A DNA stretch of 64,000 nt from an uncultured Pelagibacteraceae bacterium (GTDB lineage Bacteria; Pseudomonadota; Alphaproteobacteria; Pelagibacterales; Pelagibacteraceae), in assembly GCA_902574685.1 (NCBI GenBank), contig CACGOO010000006.1, positions 1-64,000 of the forward strand, written 5' to 3'. Numbering within the stretch: position 1 is the stretch's first letter; each line of letters begins with the position of its first letter. The notes below the pieces were generated by a model, which did not search any database, was not told where the DNA came from, and saw only the letters and a program-made list of their open reading frames with translations. Shown here one piece after another: positions 16,810 to 27,058 of the stretch. Both the position numbers and the translations under genes were made by a program.

Positions 16810-18144
16810 TTAGTTTTTATTTAGAAATGTTTCAGAGGAGTCGTCCATTGCTTTTGCCCAAGGTGTATGATGAACAGGAGCCATTGATCCTGTAACTGGA
16901 GATGAAAAAGATTTATTTCTGTAAGTTGATATATCTTCAACCTTATGATGCTCCCATTCTTTAAAATGTTTTCTAATTAATTCAAAATCTATCTTTGGAT
17001 AATCTGACATCTCATGTAATTCTTTTGTGTATTCAGTTTGAAAATCAATCATCTGTTCAGGGTTTTCTAGTTTTTCTTCTAAAGCAACCCATTTGTTAAT
17101 ATCTTTTTCAATATCCCCACCACTTGGCATATTTATTTTCCCCATTATAACATCTCTTGCGTACCAAGCTTGACAATCAAACATATTAAATGTGTGAAAC
17201 TGGTCTTGCATTCCTAGATACAAAAGTTTGTGATTATCTTGCCAAACAATACCTTTGTATAATTTTGGGGGATAGAGTCTGTTTCTTGTTTTAAGTTTTA
17301 AATTTTCTTCCAAGAAAGGAAAATGATGTAGGTAACCAGTACACAGTATTATTACATCTGCATCCTGTTCCGTGCCATCTTTAAAAATTGCTTTTTTTCC
17401 CTCTAATCTATCTAAATAGAATACTTCCTTCATTCCTTCAGGCCATTTAAAACCCATAGGATTATGCCTGTAGCCAATTGTTACACTTTTTGCTCCATAT
17501 TTATTGCATTGAAGCGCAATATCCTCAGCGGAATAACTGCTTCCTAAAACTATAATGTTTTTTCCTCTAAATTCTTCTGCATCTCTAAAATCATGTGAGT
17601 GCATTATTCTTCCAGGAAATGAACTCATACCTTTATATTCGGGTATAAAAGGAACTGAAAAATGACCAGTGGACACTACAACGTAGTCAAAATGATCAGT
17701 TAAAATTTTATCATTTTCTTTATCTTGATAGCTAACTTCAAATTTATCTGATTTAAAAACTGTATTAACTACTCTTGTATTAAATTTAATTTTATTTCTT
17801 AAATTTCCTTTACTTACTCTACTCGTGATATAATCATAAAGTACTTCTCTAGGTGGGAAAGATGGAATTGGTTTACCAAAATGTTCATCAAAAGAATAAT
17901 CTGCAAATTCAAGACACTCTTTAGGTCCGTTTGACCAAAGATATCTATACATACTATTATGAACTGGATCTCCATATTGGTCAGATCCTGTTCTCCAGCT
18001 ATAATTCCAAAGACCTCCCCAATCACTTTGTTTTTCGAAGCAAACTATTTCAGGTATTTTGTCTCCTTTTTTCTCGGCATGTTCAAAAGCCCTGAGTATT
18101 GATAACCCACAAGGTCCAGCACCGATAATAGCGACTTTAGTCAT
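16810..18144 (-). CDS. tmm: Trimethylamine monooxygenase (bacterial flavin-containing monooxygenase)
   Basis: This 444-residue enzyme oxidises trimethylamine to trimethylamine N-oxide using FAD, NADPH and O2. It has the FAD motif GAGPCGLS at 8-15, the flavin-monooxygenase signature FPGRIMHSHDF near 175-185 and the NADPH motif GSSYSAEDIA near 200. The segments FEKQSDWGGLWNYSWRTG and MYRYLWSNGPKECLEFADY are typical of the characterised Methylocella/SAR11 Tmm group rather than other monooxygenases. TMAO demethylase (Tdm) is not in the window. It is divergent from the iron alcohol dehydrogenase with a 76-base shared AT-rich gap, and its end lies nine bases from the convergent hydrolase. Confidence 0.93.
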   Translation of the reverse strand: MTKVAIIGAGPCGLSILRAFEHAEKKGDKIPEIVCFEKQSDWGGLWNYSWRTGSDQYGDPVHNSMYRYLWSNGPKECLEFADYSFDEHFGKPIPSFPPREVLYDYITSRVSKGNLRNKIKFNTRVVNTVFKSDKFEVSYQDKENDKILTDHFDYVVVSTGHFSVPFIPEYKGMSSFPGRIMHSHDFRDAEEFRGKNIIVLGSSYSAEDIALQCNKYGAKSVTIGYRHNPMGFKWPEGMKEVFYLDRLEGKKAIFKDGTEQDADVIILCTGYLHHFPFLEENLKLKTRNRLYPPKLYKGIVWQDNHKLLYLGMQDQFHTFNMFDCQAWYARDVIMGKINMPSGGDIEKDINKWVALEEKLENPEQMIDFQTEYTKELHEMSDYPKIDFELIRKHFKEWEHHKVEDISTYRNKSFSSPVTGSMAPVHHTPWAKAMDDSSETFLNKN

Positions 18145-18220
18145 GATAATTTTTCCTCTACAATTAAAATTATAAATATATTGTACTAAGAAAAATATAA
18201 AAATTAAATATTATTTTAAT

Positions 18221-19378
18221 ATGAAAACTAATTGGAATTATCCTACTACAATTTGGGTTGGAGAGAGCAGAATTCAAGATTTAGGTCTAGCATGTAAAAA
18301 TTTGAAAATTGAGAAACCATTATTTGTCACAGATAAGGATTTAATTAATCTAAAAATGGTACAAGATATTATTTTAGATTTAAAAAAAACCTTTAATCAT
18401 CTTCAAGTGTTTTCAAATTTTTCAGGTAATCCTGTAGGCGAGAATGTGGAAGAGGGAGTAGGGGAGTTTAAAAAATTAGGTTGTGATGGAGTTATTGCAT
18501 TTGGTGGTGGCAGCGGTCTTGATGTAGGTAAAGCTATTGCTTTTATGTCAGGACAGTCTAGACCAATATGGGATTTTGAAGATATAGGTGATTATTGGAA
18601 AAGAGCAGATGAAACTAACATTGCACCTATCATTGCTGTACCCACTACAGCAGGGACAGGATCAGAAACTGGAAGAGCATCAGCTATAATCAATAAACAA
18701 ACAGGTATAAAAAAAATTATTTTCCACCCGAAATTTTTACCTTCAATTGTAATTTTAGATCCTAATTTAACTTTAGATCTTTCTCCAAGATTGACTGCAG
18801 CAACAGGTATGGATGCTTTGGCACACAATTTAGAAGCTTTTTGTGCACCTGGATTTCACCCGATGGCTGATGGAATTGCGATTGAGGGAATGAAGTTAAT
18901 TAAAAACTCATTAATTAAAGTAGTTAAGAACGGTAAAGATTTAAATGCTAGAGCAGAATTATTAGCTTCAGCTAGTATGGGTTCTACCGCTTTTCAAAAA
19001 GGGCTTGGTGCTATTCATTCTTTAAGCCACCCTATCAATGCACAATTTAATGTTCACCACGGTTTATCAAATGCTATCTTTATGCCTTATGTATTAACTT
19101 TTAACAAAGATATGATTGAAAAAAGGATAATTTCTATATGTGATTATCTCGAACTCGATAAAAGTTTTGATAGTTTTTTAAAGTGGATTTTAGAACTAAG
19201 AAAAGAATTAAATATACCGCATAAATTATCAGAAATTGTTGATGTAAATAAAATAAATTTAGACCAGTTATCAGTTATGGCATTAGAAGATCCTTCAACT
19301 TCTACCAATCCAAGGACAATGAGCAAGGATGACATGAAAGCACTTTATGAACATAGTATTTCAGGTAAATTATTTTAA
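18221..19378 (+). CDS. Iron-containing alcohol dehydrogenase
   Basis: This 385-residue group III dehydrogenase has the NAD-binding FGGGSGLDVGKA near 93-104 and PTTAGTGSET near 140. The metal ligands are visible as D and H in TGMDALAHN and two histidines in GAIHSLSHPINAQFNVHHG. Members reduce or oxidise small alcohols and aldehydes. The substrate is not readable from sequence. Its stop overlaps the start of the amidotransferase by one base, and the pair is divergent from tmm. Formaldehyde or another aldehyde from methylamine breakdown is one possible substrate, but this is speculation. Confidence 0.83.
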   Translation: MKTNWNYPTTIWVGESRIQDLGLACKNLKIEKPLFVTDKDLINLKMVQDIILDLKKTFNHLQVFSNFSGNPVGENVEEGVGEFKKLGCDGVIAFGGGSGLDVGKAIAFMSGQSRPIWDFEDIGDYWKRADETNIAPIIAVPTTAGTGSETGRASAIINKQTGIKKIIFHPKFLPSIVILDPNLTLDLSPRLTAATGMDALAHNLEAFCAPGFHPMADGIAIEGMKLIKNSLIKVVKNGKDLNARAELLASASMGSTAFQKGLGAIHSLSHPINAQFNVHHGLSNAIFMPYVLTFNKDMIEKRIISICDYLELDKSFDSFLKWILELRKELNIPHKLSEIVDVNKINLDQLSVMALEDPSTSTNPRTMSKDDMKALYEHSISGKLF

Positions 19379-20160
19379 TGAAAAGAATTCTTATAGTTGA
19401 AGGTAATCTTAGAGAAGAAAATCAAAGCTTTACTGATGGTGGAATTAAAACTCACACTGAAAGTTTAAAAGACAGTATCAGTTATTTTACAGATCAATTA
19501 GATATTGATGTTGTTAATCCTTCTTCAGATGAAAACATTAAAGAAGTAGCTAAAGATTTAACTAAATATCATGGAATGATATGGGGTGGTAGTAGTTTAA
19601 ATATTTACAATGATACTCCAGAAATAAGAAGACAAATAAATTTTATGAGGGAATGCCAAAAGAATATAAAAAATATATTCGCAATATGTTGGGGAATGCA
19701 AGTTGCTGTGACCGTTGCTGGTGGTGAAGTAAAGAAATGCCCCAATGGTGCTCACAGAGGAATAGCTCATGATGTAGAAATAAATGAAAACGGACTTAAA
19801 CACCCACTTTATAAAAATAAAAATAAAAAATTTAATACTCCTGCGTTTAATTTTGATGAAGTTGTAAAATTACCCGAGGGCTCTACATTACTTTCATCAA
19901 ACCCAATAAATAAAGTCATGGGTATAAATTTTAAAGTTGGTTCAACAAATATATGGGGAATTCAATATCACCCAGAGATAACCTATGCCAAAATGATAAG
20001 CTTAATTCATTTTAGGAGAGATCGACTATTAGAAAAAAAAGCCTTTATTGACCAAATGGAAATAGACTCTCACGTAAAAATTATAGAGGATGAAAATAAA
20101 ATTTCTAATAAAGATGCAAGAATGAGAGAATTAGAAAATTGGCTAAATAATTTAAATTAG
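19378..20160 (+). CDS. Class I glutamine amidotransferase-like protein
   Basis: This 260-residue protein has the class I amidotransferase fold. The nucleophile Cys104 lies in AICWGMQVA and the catalytic His-Glu pair in IQYHPE near residue 200. No synthetase domain is fused, so it either supplies ammonia to an unidentified partner or acts as a hydrolase of small amides. It is coupled to the iron alcohol dehydrogenase. Its last four bases overlap the end of fhs on the other strand. It could belong to the GuaA-like or the gamma-glutamyl-hydrolase-like subgroup; I cannot distinguish these. Confidence 0.78.
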   Translation: MKRILIVEGNLREENQSFTDGGIKTHTESLKDSISYFTDQLDIDVVNPSSDENIKEVAKDLTKYHGMIWGGSSLNIYNDTPEIRRQINFMRECQKNIKNIFAICWGMQVAVTVAGGEVKKCPNGAHRGIAHDVEINENGLKHPLYKNKNKKFNTPAFNFDEVVKLPEGSTLLSSNPINKVMGINFKVGSTNIWGIQYHPEITYAKMISLIHFRRDRLLEKKAFIDQMEIDSHVKIIEDENKISNKDARMRELENWLNNLN

Positions 20161-21836
20161 AACAAGCCTTCTATTTCACCTTTTTCATTAAGCTTAATAG
20201 AGTCTGCTGCAGGAACTCTTGGAAGTCCAGGCATTGTCATAATGGCTCCACATATAACAACAATAAATTCTGCACCTGAAGATAATCTTACTTCTCTAAT
20301 TGGTAATGAGTGACCTGTTGGAGCACCTTTTGCATTTGGATCAGTAGAAAAACTATATTGTGTTTTAGCTACACATATCGGTAAATTTCCATAACCTGCT
20401 TCCTCAAAAGATTTTAATTGATCCTTTATTTTACTGTCTGCAACAACTTCGTTTGCTCGATAAATTTCTTTTGCAACAGTCTCAACTTTTTTCAACAAAG
20501 GTGTTTTTTCATCATATAAAAATTTAAAATTTGCTTTTTTTTGATCAATTAAATCTACAACATGTGCGGCAAGTTCTTTTGTTCCTTCACCACCGTTTGA
20601 CCAATGAGTACATAAAGTAGCTTTTACTCCCATATTATCACAAGCATTTATTAACTCTTTTACTTCATTATCAGTATCAGCAACAAAATGATTAACAGCA
20701 ACCGCTACCGGTAAACCAAATTTTTTTACGTTTTCAATGTGTCTTTCTAAATTTACTAAACCTTTTTTTAACGCATCTACATTTTCATTTTTTAAATCAT
20801 CTTTAGCTACACCACCGTGCATTTTTAATGCTCTAATTGTTGCAACAATAACTACACACTCAGGATTTAAATTTGATTTTCTACATTTAATATCTAGAAA
20901 TTTTTCTGCTCCCAGGTCTGCTCCAAATCCAGCTTCAGTTACAACATAATCAGCTAGTTTTAAACCTGCTTTAGTTGCTATCACAGAGTTACATCCATGT
21001 GCAATATTTGCAAAAGGACCACCATGAATAATGGCAGGGTTATTTTCTAAAGTTTGAGTTACATTAGGTCTAATTGCTTCCTTTAACAAAACAGTCATTG
21101 GTCCATGAGCATTTAAATCTTTTGCAAAAATAGGCTTTCTATCTCTAGTATAAGCAACTGTAATATTACCTATTCTCTTTTCCAAATCTTCAAGATCATT
21201 TGCTAAACAAAAGATAGCCATTATCTCAGATGCCACTGTAATATCAAAACCGTCTTCTCTTGGAAAACCATTAGCAACTCCTCCTAAATTAATATTGATA
21301 GCTCTTAAAGATCTATCATTCATATCCATAACTCTTCTCCAAACTACTCTTCTTACATCTATGTTTAATTTATTTCCCCAATAAATATGATTATCAATTA
21401 ACGCTGACAATAAATTGTGAGCAGATGTAATTGCATGGAAATCCCCCGTAAAATGTAAATTGATTTGTTCCATTGGAACAACTTGAGCATATCCTCCACC
21501 TGCTGCTCCACCTTTCATTCCAAATGAAGGACCTAAACTAGGTTCACGTAAACACACTATAGAATTTTTACCAATTTTATTTAATCCATCATTTAAACCA
21601 ACTGACGTAGTAGTTTTTCCCTCACCTGCAGGAGTTGGAGTAATAGCAGTAACTAAAATTAATTTTCCATTTTGTTTATCTTTTAAACTATCTAAATATT
21701 CTAAATTTATTTTAGCAATATGACGTCCCATAGGACTAAAAGCACTTGGTTCGTCTGGAACATTAATTTTACCCAAAATCTCATTTATGGGTTTCATTTT
21801 TGCTTCTCGTGCAATTTGGATATCTGATTTTGACAT
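20157..21836 (-). CDS. fhs: Formate-tetrahydrofolate ligase
   Basis: This 559-residue enzyme condenses formate with tetrahydrofolate at the cost of ATP to give 10-formyl-THF. The ATP-binding loop [16 protein letters not shown] lies near 66-81. The family signatures [22 protein letters not shown] (partly quoted as [14 protein letters not shown]) and [11 protein letters not shown] are present. The length equals that of other bacterial Fhs proteins. In SAR11-like cells it can run toward formate and ATP to dispose of one-carbon units from demethylation. It stands divergent from soxB with 121 bases between, linking folate chemistry to sarcosine oxidation. Confidence 0.95.
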   Translation of the reverse strand: MSKSDIQIAREAKMKPINEILGKINVPDEPSAFSPMGRHIAKINLEYLDSLKDKQNGKLILVTAITPTPAGEGKTTTSVGLNDGLNKIGKNSIVCLREPSLGPSFGMKGGAAGGGYAQVVPMEQINLHFTGDFHAITSAHNLLSALIDNHIYWGNKLNIDVRRVVWRRVMDMNDRSLRAININLGGVANGFPREDGFDITVASEIMAIFCLANDLEDLEKRIGNITVAYTRDRKPIFAKDLNAHGPMTVLLKEAIRPNVTQTLENNPAIIHGGPFANIAHGCNSVIATKAGLKLADYVVTEAGFGADLGAEKFLDIKCRKSNLNPECVVIVATIRALKMHGGVAKDDLKNENVDALKKGLVNLERHIENVKKFGLPVAVAVNHFVADTDNEVKELINACDNMGVKATLCTHWSNGGEGTKELAAHVVDLIDQKKANFKFLYDEKTPLLKKVETVAKEIYRANEVVADSKIKDQLKSFEEAGYGNLPICVAKTQYSFSTDPNAKGAPTGHSLPIREVRLSSGAEFIVVICGAIMTMPGLPRVPAADSIKLNEKGEIEGLF

Positions 21837-21957
21837 AAATTTAATTACTTATTAATGAGCAGAATTACTATCCTTTTTTGTCACGTATTTAAACATCTAA
21901 AAAATATATATAAAAAAAATTAGCAAAAACTTATATTTAATTTTATAAAACTTACGG

Positions 21958-23214
21958 ATGCAGAAATATTCAGTATTTAGTCTAATCAAAAACGCTTTCT
22001 CCAATCACCAAAATTGGAAAGTTGCTTGGAAAGATCCAACACCAAAAAGTGAATATGATGTAGTCATCATCGGAGGTGGAGGACACGGTCTTGCTACTGC
22101 ATATTATTTAGCAAAAGAACATAATATTAGAAATGTAGCTATCATTGAGAAAGGCTGGATTGGTGGTGGAAATGTTGGTCGAAATACAACGATCATAAGA
22201 TCAAATTTTATGTACGATGCTAATGCAAGATTTAATGAATTTGGAATGGATTTATGGAGAAACTTAAGTCAAGAACTGAACTTTAATGTGATGTTTTCTC
22301 CAAGGGGAATAATAAACTTAGCCCATTCAGATGCTCAAATGAATGCATATGCTCGAAGAGGAAACTCTATGAGATTAAATGGAATAGATGCAAAGTTATT
22401 GGATAGAGACGAAGTTAAAAAATTAATTCCAATGGCTGACTTTAGTGATGAAGTACGTTTCCCAATTTTTGGAGGCTTAATGCAACCAAGCGCTGGTACA
22501 GCAAGACATGACGCTGTTGCTTGGGGATATGCGCGTCAAGCAGATGATATGGGAGTAGATATAATACAACACTGTGAGGTCACTGGTTTTGATGTTGTTA
22601 ACGGAAAGATAAAAGGAATAAGAACTTCAAGAGGAGATATTAAAGCAAAAAAAGTTGGATTATGTGTTGCGGGTAGCACAAATATATTAGCTGAAAAATT
22701 AAATATGACACTGCCAATAGAAACTCATGTACTGCAAGCTTGTGTTTCAGAACCTGTAAAACCATTATTAGACGGAGTAGTAACTTTTGGTGCAGGCCAC
22801 TTTTATATAAGTCAATCAGATAAAGGTGAGATGGTAATGGGTGGTGATCTTGATGGATATAATAGTTATGCTCAAAGAGGCAACTTGCCAACTATACAAC
22901 ATGTATTGACAGGTGGCTTAGCTTTGTTTCCATTTTTAAGTAGATTAAAAATGTTAAGGACATGGGGAGGAATCATGGATATGTCTATGGATGGTTCTCC
23001 AATAATTGATAAAACTCATATTGAAGGTTTATATTTAAATTGCGGATGGTGTTATGGAGGTTTTAAATCAACTCCTGTCTCAGGTTGGACATTTGCTCAT
23101 ACAATTGCACAAGATCAAGTTCATGAATTAAATTCAGAATTAAGATTAAATAGATTTTCTACAGGCCATCTTTTAGATGAAAAAGGTTTAGGAACTAAAA
23201 CCTGGATTGGTTAA
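21958..23214 (+). CDS. soxB: Heterotetrameric sarcosine oxidase, beta subunit
   Basis: This 418-residue flavoprotein subunit oxidises the N-methyl group of sarcosine. The FAD motif VVIIGGGGHGLATAYYLA is at 35-52. His184 in TARHDAVAWGY likely corresponds to the histidine that binds FMN covalently in characterised tetrameric enzymes (beta His173). The C-terminal LNCGWCYGGFKSTP closes the flavin site. It is the first gene of soxBDAG, with three bases before soxD. The 121-base region upstream is AT-rich and shared with fhs; I saw no clear operator there. Confidence 0.94.
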   Translation: MQKYSVFSLIKNAFSNHQNWKVAWKDPTPKSEYDVVIIGGGGHGLATAYYLAKEHNIRNVAIIEKGWIGGGNVGRNTTIIRSNFMYDANARFNEFGMDLWRNLSQELNFNVMFSPRGIINLAHSDAQMNAYARRGNSMRLNGIDAKLLDRDEVKKLIPMADFSDEVRFPIFGGLMQPSAGTARHDAVAWGYARQADDMGVDIIQHCEVTGFDVVNGKIKGIRTSRGDIKAKKVGLCVAGSTNILAEKLNMTLPIETHVLQACVSEPVKPLLDGVVTFGAGHFYISQSDKGEMVMGGDLDGYNSYAQRGNLPTIQHVLTGGLALFPFLSRLKMLRTWGGIMDMSMDGSPIIDKTHIEGLYLNCGWCYGGFKSTPVSGWTFAHTIAQDQVHELNSELRLNRFSTGHLLDEKGLGTKTWIG

Positions 23215-23217
23215 AAA

Positions 23218-23487
23218 ATGTTATACATCAAATGTCCTTATTGCGGTTTAAGAGCACAAAAAGAATTTTCATATGGAGGTGATGCAACTGTAAAAAGACC
23301 TAATATAAATGAAGAAGTATCAAGGGAGGATTGGGATAATTTTGTTTATATGAGAAAAAGTCCTAGAGGAAAACATATAGAGTTATGGCAACATATAGCT
23401 GGATGTAGACAATGGATTAAGGTGCAAAGAGACACCGCTACACATGAAATTTTCCAAACAGCAAAAGTTACAGAAGAAATAAGATGA
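23218..23487 (+). CDS. soxD: Heterotetrameric sarcosine oxidase, delta subunit
   Basis: This 89-residue subunit has no catalytic role of its own but binds zinc and stabilises the complex. The four zinc ligands of the family are present: Cys6 and Cys9 (CPYCG), and His59 and Cys63 (QHIAGCRQW). Its length is typical. It overlaps the soxA start by four bases and follows soxB by three, so the subunits should be made in step. Confidence 0.95.
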   Translation: MLYIKCPYCGLRAQKEFSYGGDATVKRPNINEEVSREDWDNFVYMRKSPRGKHIELWQHIAGCRQWIKVQRDTATHEIFQTAKVTEEIR

Positions 23488-26480
23488 GCCAACCATTTAG
23501 ATTAAATAAAGAGGGATTAATTAATCGTAACAAAAAAATATCTTTTACTTTTAATGGTAAAAAATTATTTGGATATGAAGGTGATACAATTGCCTCTGCT
23601 TTAATAGCAAATGGAATACACTTAGTCGGTAGAAGTTTTAAATATCATAGACCGAGAGGTTTTTTTGGTGCAGGAGTAGAGGAGCCAAACGCAAAGTTTC
23701 AAGTAGAATTCAATGGTCATTCAGAGCCAAATGTTAATGCAACAGAAATGGAACTCGTTGAAGGTTTGTCTGCAACAAGCCAAAACTGTTGGCCATCAGT
23801 AAATTTTGATGTTGGTGCAATTAACAATTTCTTAAAAATGTTTTTCCCAGCTGGGTTTTATTACAAAACATTTATGTGGCCTAAAAGTTTCTGGTATAAA
23901 ATTTACGAACCTTTCATTAGAAAAGCCGCAGGACTAGGGGTTGCTTCGATAGAAAAAGATAAAGAAAGATATGAACATAAATTTGAGTATTGCGATTTGT
24001 TAGTTACTGGATCCGGACCCTCTGGATTAGCAAGTGCTTATGCTGCTGCAAAAAATGGAGCAAAAGTAATTTTAGCTGAGGATAAACCAAGATTTGGAGG
24101 AACACTTTTAACTGACGATGTAAGCATTGATAATTTATCAGGAAAAGATTGGGCAGAAAAAATAATTACTGAATTAAAATCTATGCCTAATGTAACTGTA
24201 AAAAATAGGTCTCAAGTTTTTGGTTACTATGATCATAACATGCTGGTAATGTTTGAGAGAGTTAGTGATCATTTAGAGAAAAAATCAAAATTCACCCCAA
24301 GACAAAGACTTTGGTATATTAGAGCCAAAGAAACAATTTTATCAACCGGTTCAATTGAAAGACCAATTGTGTTTGGCAACAATGATACTCCAGGAATATT
24401 TTTATCAGCAGCTGCGAAAGAATATATGAAAGTTTACGGAGTATTGGTTGGAAAGAAACCTTTAATATTTACAAATAATGATAGTGCATATGAAACAGCT
24501 TTAGAGTTCAAAAAAAATAATGTTGAACCAATTATATTAGATACAAGAGAAGAACATTCATCAGAATTAGTTGATGAAGCTAAATCAAAGGGAATTGATA
24601 TAAGATTTTCTCACGGTGTTATTGTAGCAAATGGATACAAAAAAGTTAAATCTGCAAAAATTGGTAAACTAAATAAAGATAAAAATTCTTTTGAGAAAAT
24701 AGAAACTATAGATTGTGATTGTATTTGTGTGTCTGGATTTTGGACACCATCAGTACATTTAGCATCACAATCAGGAAATAAACTTAAGTATGAAGAAAAA
24801 ATTGATGCATTTATTCCAGATAAGAAAAAACAACATGAGACATCAGTCGGTGCAGCAAATGGATCATTTACATTAGAAGAAAGTTTAAAACATGGTTTTG
24901 AAAATGGTTCAAATCTTTCCGCAAAAATTACAGAGACTAAAACAGAAATCTCAATTCCAAATGTAAATGAAAAGAAATACGGAGCTCATGATAAATTTTG
25001 GTGTATGCCGTTACCTAAAAATGAAAATCCAAAAAGATTTGTTGACTTTCAAAATGATGTATCTGTCTCTGATATAGAAATCGCACTAAGAGAAGGTTAC
25101 AGATCAATAGAGCACGTCAAAAGATATACAACTCTTGGAATGGCAACAGATCAAGGCCGTACAAGTAATTTAAATGGTCTTCAGTTGGTATCTAATATAG
25201 AAAATAAAATAGTTCCTGAAGTGGGACACACAACATTTAGACCACCTTTCACACCAATTACAATTGGGACAATAGTTGGTCGTGAAGTAGGTATGGAATA
25301 TATGCCGACTAGAAAAACTCCAATGCATGAATGGCATGAGAAAAATAATGCGGTATTTGTTGATGCAGGTGCTTGGAAAAGACCTCGATATTATAAGCAA
25401 GGAAGTGAAAATTTATTTGAAGCTTCAAAGAGAGAGGCAAAAAATGTTAGAGAGAATGTTGGTATATGCGATGTAACAACATTAGGAAAAATTGATATTA
25501 AAGGTCCAGACGCAGCAGAATTTTTAAATAGAGTTTATACAAATGCTTGGATGAAATTACCTGTGGGAAAAGCAAGATATGGATTAATGCTCAGGGAAGA
25601 TGGAATTGTCATGGATGATGGAACAACAACAAGAATTTCAGAAAATCATTATCATATGACTACTACAACTGCACAAGCTGCAAATGTTTTATCTCACTTA
25701 GAATATTATCTACAAATTGTTTGGCCAGAATTAAATGTAAATGTTGTCTCTACAACTGAGCAATGGGCAGGAGCTGCAATTGCTGGGCCTAAATCTAGAG
25801 ATATGTTATCAAAATTATATCCAGACTTAGATGTTTCAAATGATGCATTGCCTTTTATGGGCTATAAAGAAGCAGAATTTTTTGGTGTTCCATCAAGAAT
25901 TTTTAGAATTTCATTTTCTGGTGAGCTTGCGTATGAGATTAATGTCAAATCAGATCATGGCATGTTCATGTGGGAGAAAATGATGGAAGTAGGAAAAGAA
26001 TTTGGAAATCAGCCTTACGGAACTGAAGCTTTATCAACATTAAGAATAGAAATGGGACACGTTGCAGGACCTGAATTAGATGGCCGAACAATCCCATCAG
26101 ATGTTTCACTAAATGGATTAGTTTCAAAGAAAAAAGATTTTATTGGCAAAAATTCTTTAGGAAGAGAAGCATTTAACGTTGAAAGCAGACAAAAAATTGT
26201 TGGACTTATTCCAATTGATAGAAAGTCTAGTATTCCTGAAGGATCTCATATCGTCCAAGATCAGAATGCAAAATTACCTAATCCTAAACTTGGTCACGTT
26301 TCTTCTTCTTGTTGGAGTGTAGAAAATAATAATCCATTTTCTCTAGCAATTATGAAAGATGGAAAAAACATGATAGGTAAAAAGTTTTTTGCAGTATCAC
26401 CATTAAAAAATAAATCAATCGAAGTAGAAGTTATATCTTCACATTATGTTGACCCAGAAGGAAAAAGAGTTAGATCATGA
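23484..26480 (+). CDS. soxA: Heterotetrameric sarcosine oxidase, alpha subunit
   Basis: This 998-residue subunit has three parts. The N-terminal domain (about 1-110) is a 2Fe-2S-ferredoxin-like fold without the iron ligands (GDTIASALIANGIHLVGRS). A dinucleotide-binding domain follows (GSGPSGLASAYAAA near 176). From about 620 a GcvT-like folate-binding domain begins with NVRENVGICDVTTLGKIDIKG (core quoted as GICDVTTLGKIDIKG). Formaldehyde released from sarcosine is captured here on THF as 5,10-methylene-THF. The length and domain order match the characterised enzymes. It overlaps both soxD and soxG by four bases. Confidence 0.94.
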   Translation: MSQPFRLNKEGLINRNKKISFTFNGKKLFGYEGDTIASALIANGIHLVGRSFKYHRPRGFFGAGVEEPNAKFQVEFNGHSEPNVNATEMELVEGLSATSQNCWPSVNFDVGAINNFLKMFFPAGFYYKTFMWPKSFWYKIYEPFIRKAAGLGVASIEKDKERYEHKFEYCDLLVTGSGPSGLASAYAAAKNGAKVILAEDKPRFGGTLLTDDVSIDNLSGKDWAEKIITELKSMPNVTVKNRSQVFGYYDHNMLVMFERVSDHLEKKSKFTPRQRLWYIRAKETILSTGSIERPIVFGNNDTPGIFLSAAAKEYMKVYGVLVGKKPLIFTNNDSAYETALEFKKNNVEPIILDTREEHSSELVDEAKSKGIDIRFSHGVIVANGYKKVKSAKIGKLNKDKNSFEKIETIDCDCICVSGFWTPSVHLASQSGNKLKYEEKIDAFIPDKKKQHETSVGAANGSFTLEESLKHGFENGSNLSAKITETKTEISIPNVNEKKYGAHDKFWCMPLPKNENPKRFVDFQNDVSVSDIEIALREGYRSIEHVKRYTTLGMATDQGRTSNLNGLQLVSNIENKIVPEVGHTTFRPPFTPITIGTIVGREVGMEYMPTRKTPMHEWHEKNNAVFVDAGAWKRPRYYKQGSENLFEASKREAKNVRENVGICDVTTLGKIDIKGPDAAEFLNRVYTNAWMKLPVGKARYGLMLREDGIVMDDGTTTRISENHYHMTTTTAQAANVLSHLEYYLQIVWPELNVNVVSTTEQWAGAAIAGPKSRDMLSKLYPDLDVSNDALPFMGYKEAEFFGVPSRIFRISFSGELAYEINVKSDHGMFMWEKMMEVGKEFGNQPYGTEALSTLRIEMGHVAGPELDGRTIPSDVSLNGLVSKKKDFIGKNSLGREAFNVESRQKIVGLIPIDRKSSIPEGSHIVQDQNAKLPNPKLGHVSSSCWSVENNNPFSLAIMKDGKNMIGKKFFAVSPLKNKSIEVEVISSHYVDPEGKRVRS

Positions 26481-27055
26481 AAAATGTTTCTGCACTAGAA
26501 AATATTCATAAACATGGATTGTTTGGCAATCACGATAGTAAAGATGAGCTAATAAATATTAGAGAAATCAAAGATGTTTTGATTTATCAAATTGTTAAAT
26601 ATAAAAAATCTTCAATTAGTATTGATAATATAAAAATAGATAATTTAAATTTACCTGAGACACTTTTGGTTTCTTCTAATAAAAATACAAGAATTTTATG
26701 GATGGGACCTGATAATTGGTTAGTTGTTTCAAAAAATAAAGAAATAGAAAAATCTATTTTAGAAAACCTAAGCCATGATGATTTTGCATTAACTGATCTA
26801 TCTCATTCAAGAACAATACTGGAATTAGAAGGTTCTTTAGTAGATGAAGTATTGAAAAAAGGTTGTCCGTTAAATTTAGATGGTCTTGATGAAGGAAAAT
26901 GTTCTAATTCTGCTTTTCATGCAATCACAATAACTATTGATTTTATTAGCTCAAACCCAAGAAAGGTAAGAATATTTGCTTTAAGAAGTTTTGGTGAATC
27001 TCTTTACCATTCAATAACTGATGCTTGTTTAGAATTTGGCTATAAAGCTGAATAA
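26477..27055 (+). CDS. soxG: Heterotetrameric sarcosine oxidase, gamma subunit
   Basis: This 192-residue structural subunit of sarcosine oxidase has a degenerate folate-binding-like fold. Recognisable segments are ILWMGPDNWLVVS near 75-87, DLSHSRTILELEG near 113-125 and RSFGESLYHSITDACLEFG near the end. It has the usual length. Its start overlaps the soxA stop by four bases, completing the soxBDAG operon. Three bases separate its stop from the convergent BT1 transporter gene. Confidence 0.9.
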   Translation: MKNVSALENIHKHGLFGNHDSKDELINIREIKDVLIYQIVKYKKSSISIDNIKIDNLNLPETLLVSSNKNTRILWMGPDNWLVVSKNKEIEKSILENLSHDDFALTDLSHSRTILELEGSLVDEVLKKGCPLNLDGLDEGKCSNSAFHAITITIDFISSNPRKVRIFALRSFGESLYHSITDACLEFGYKAE

Positions 27056-27058
27056 AAA

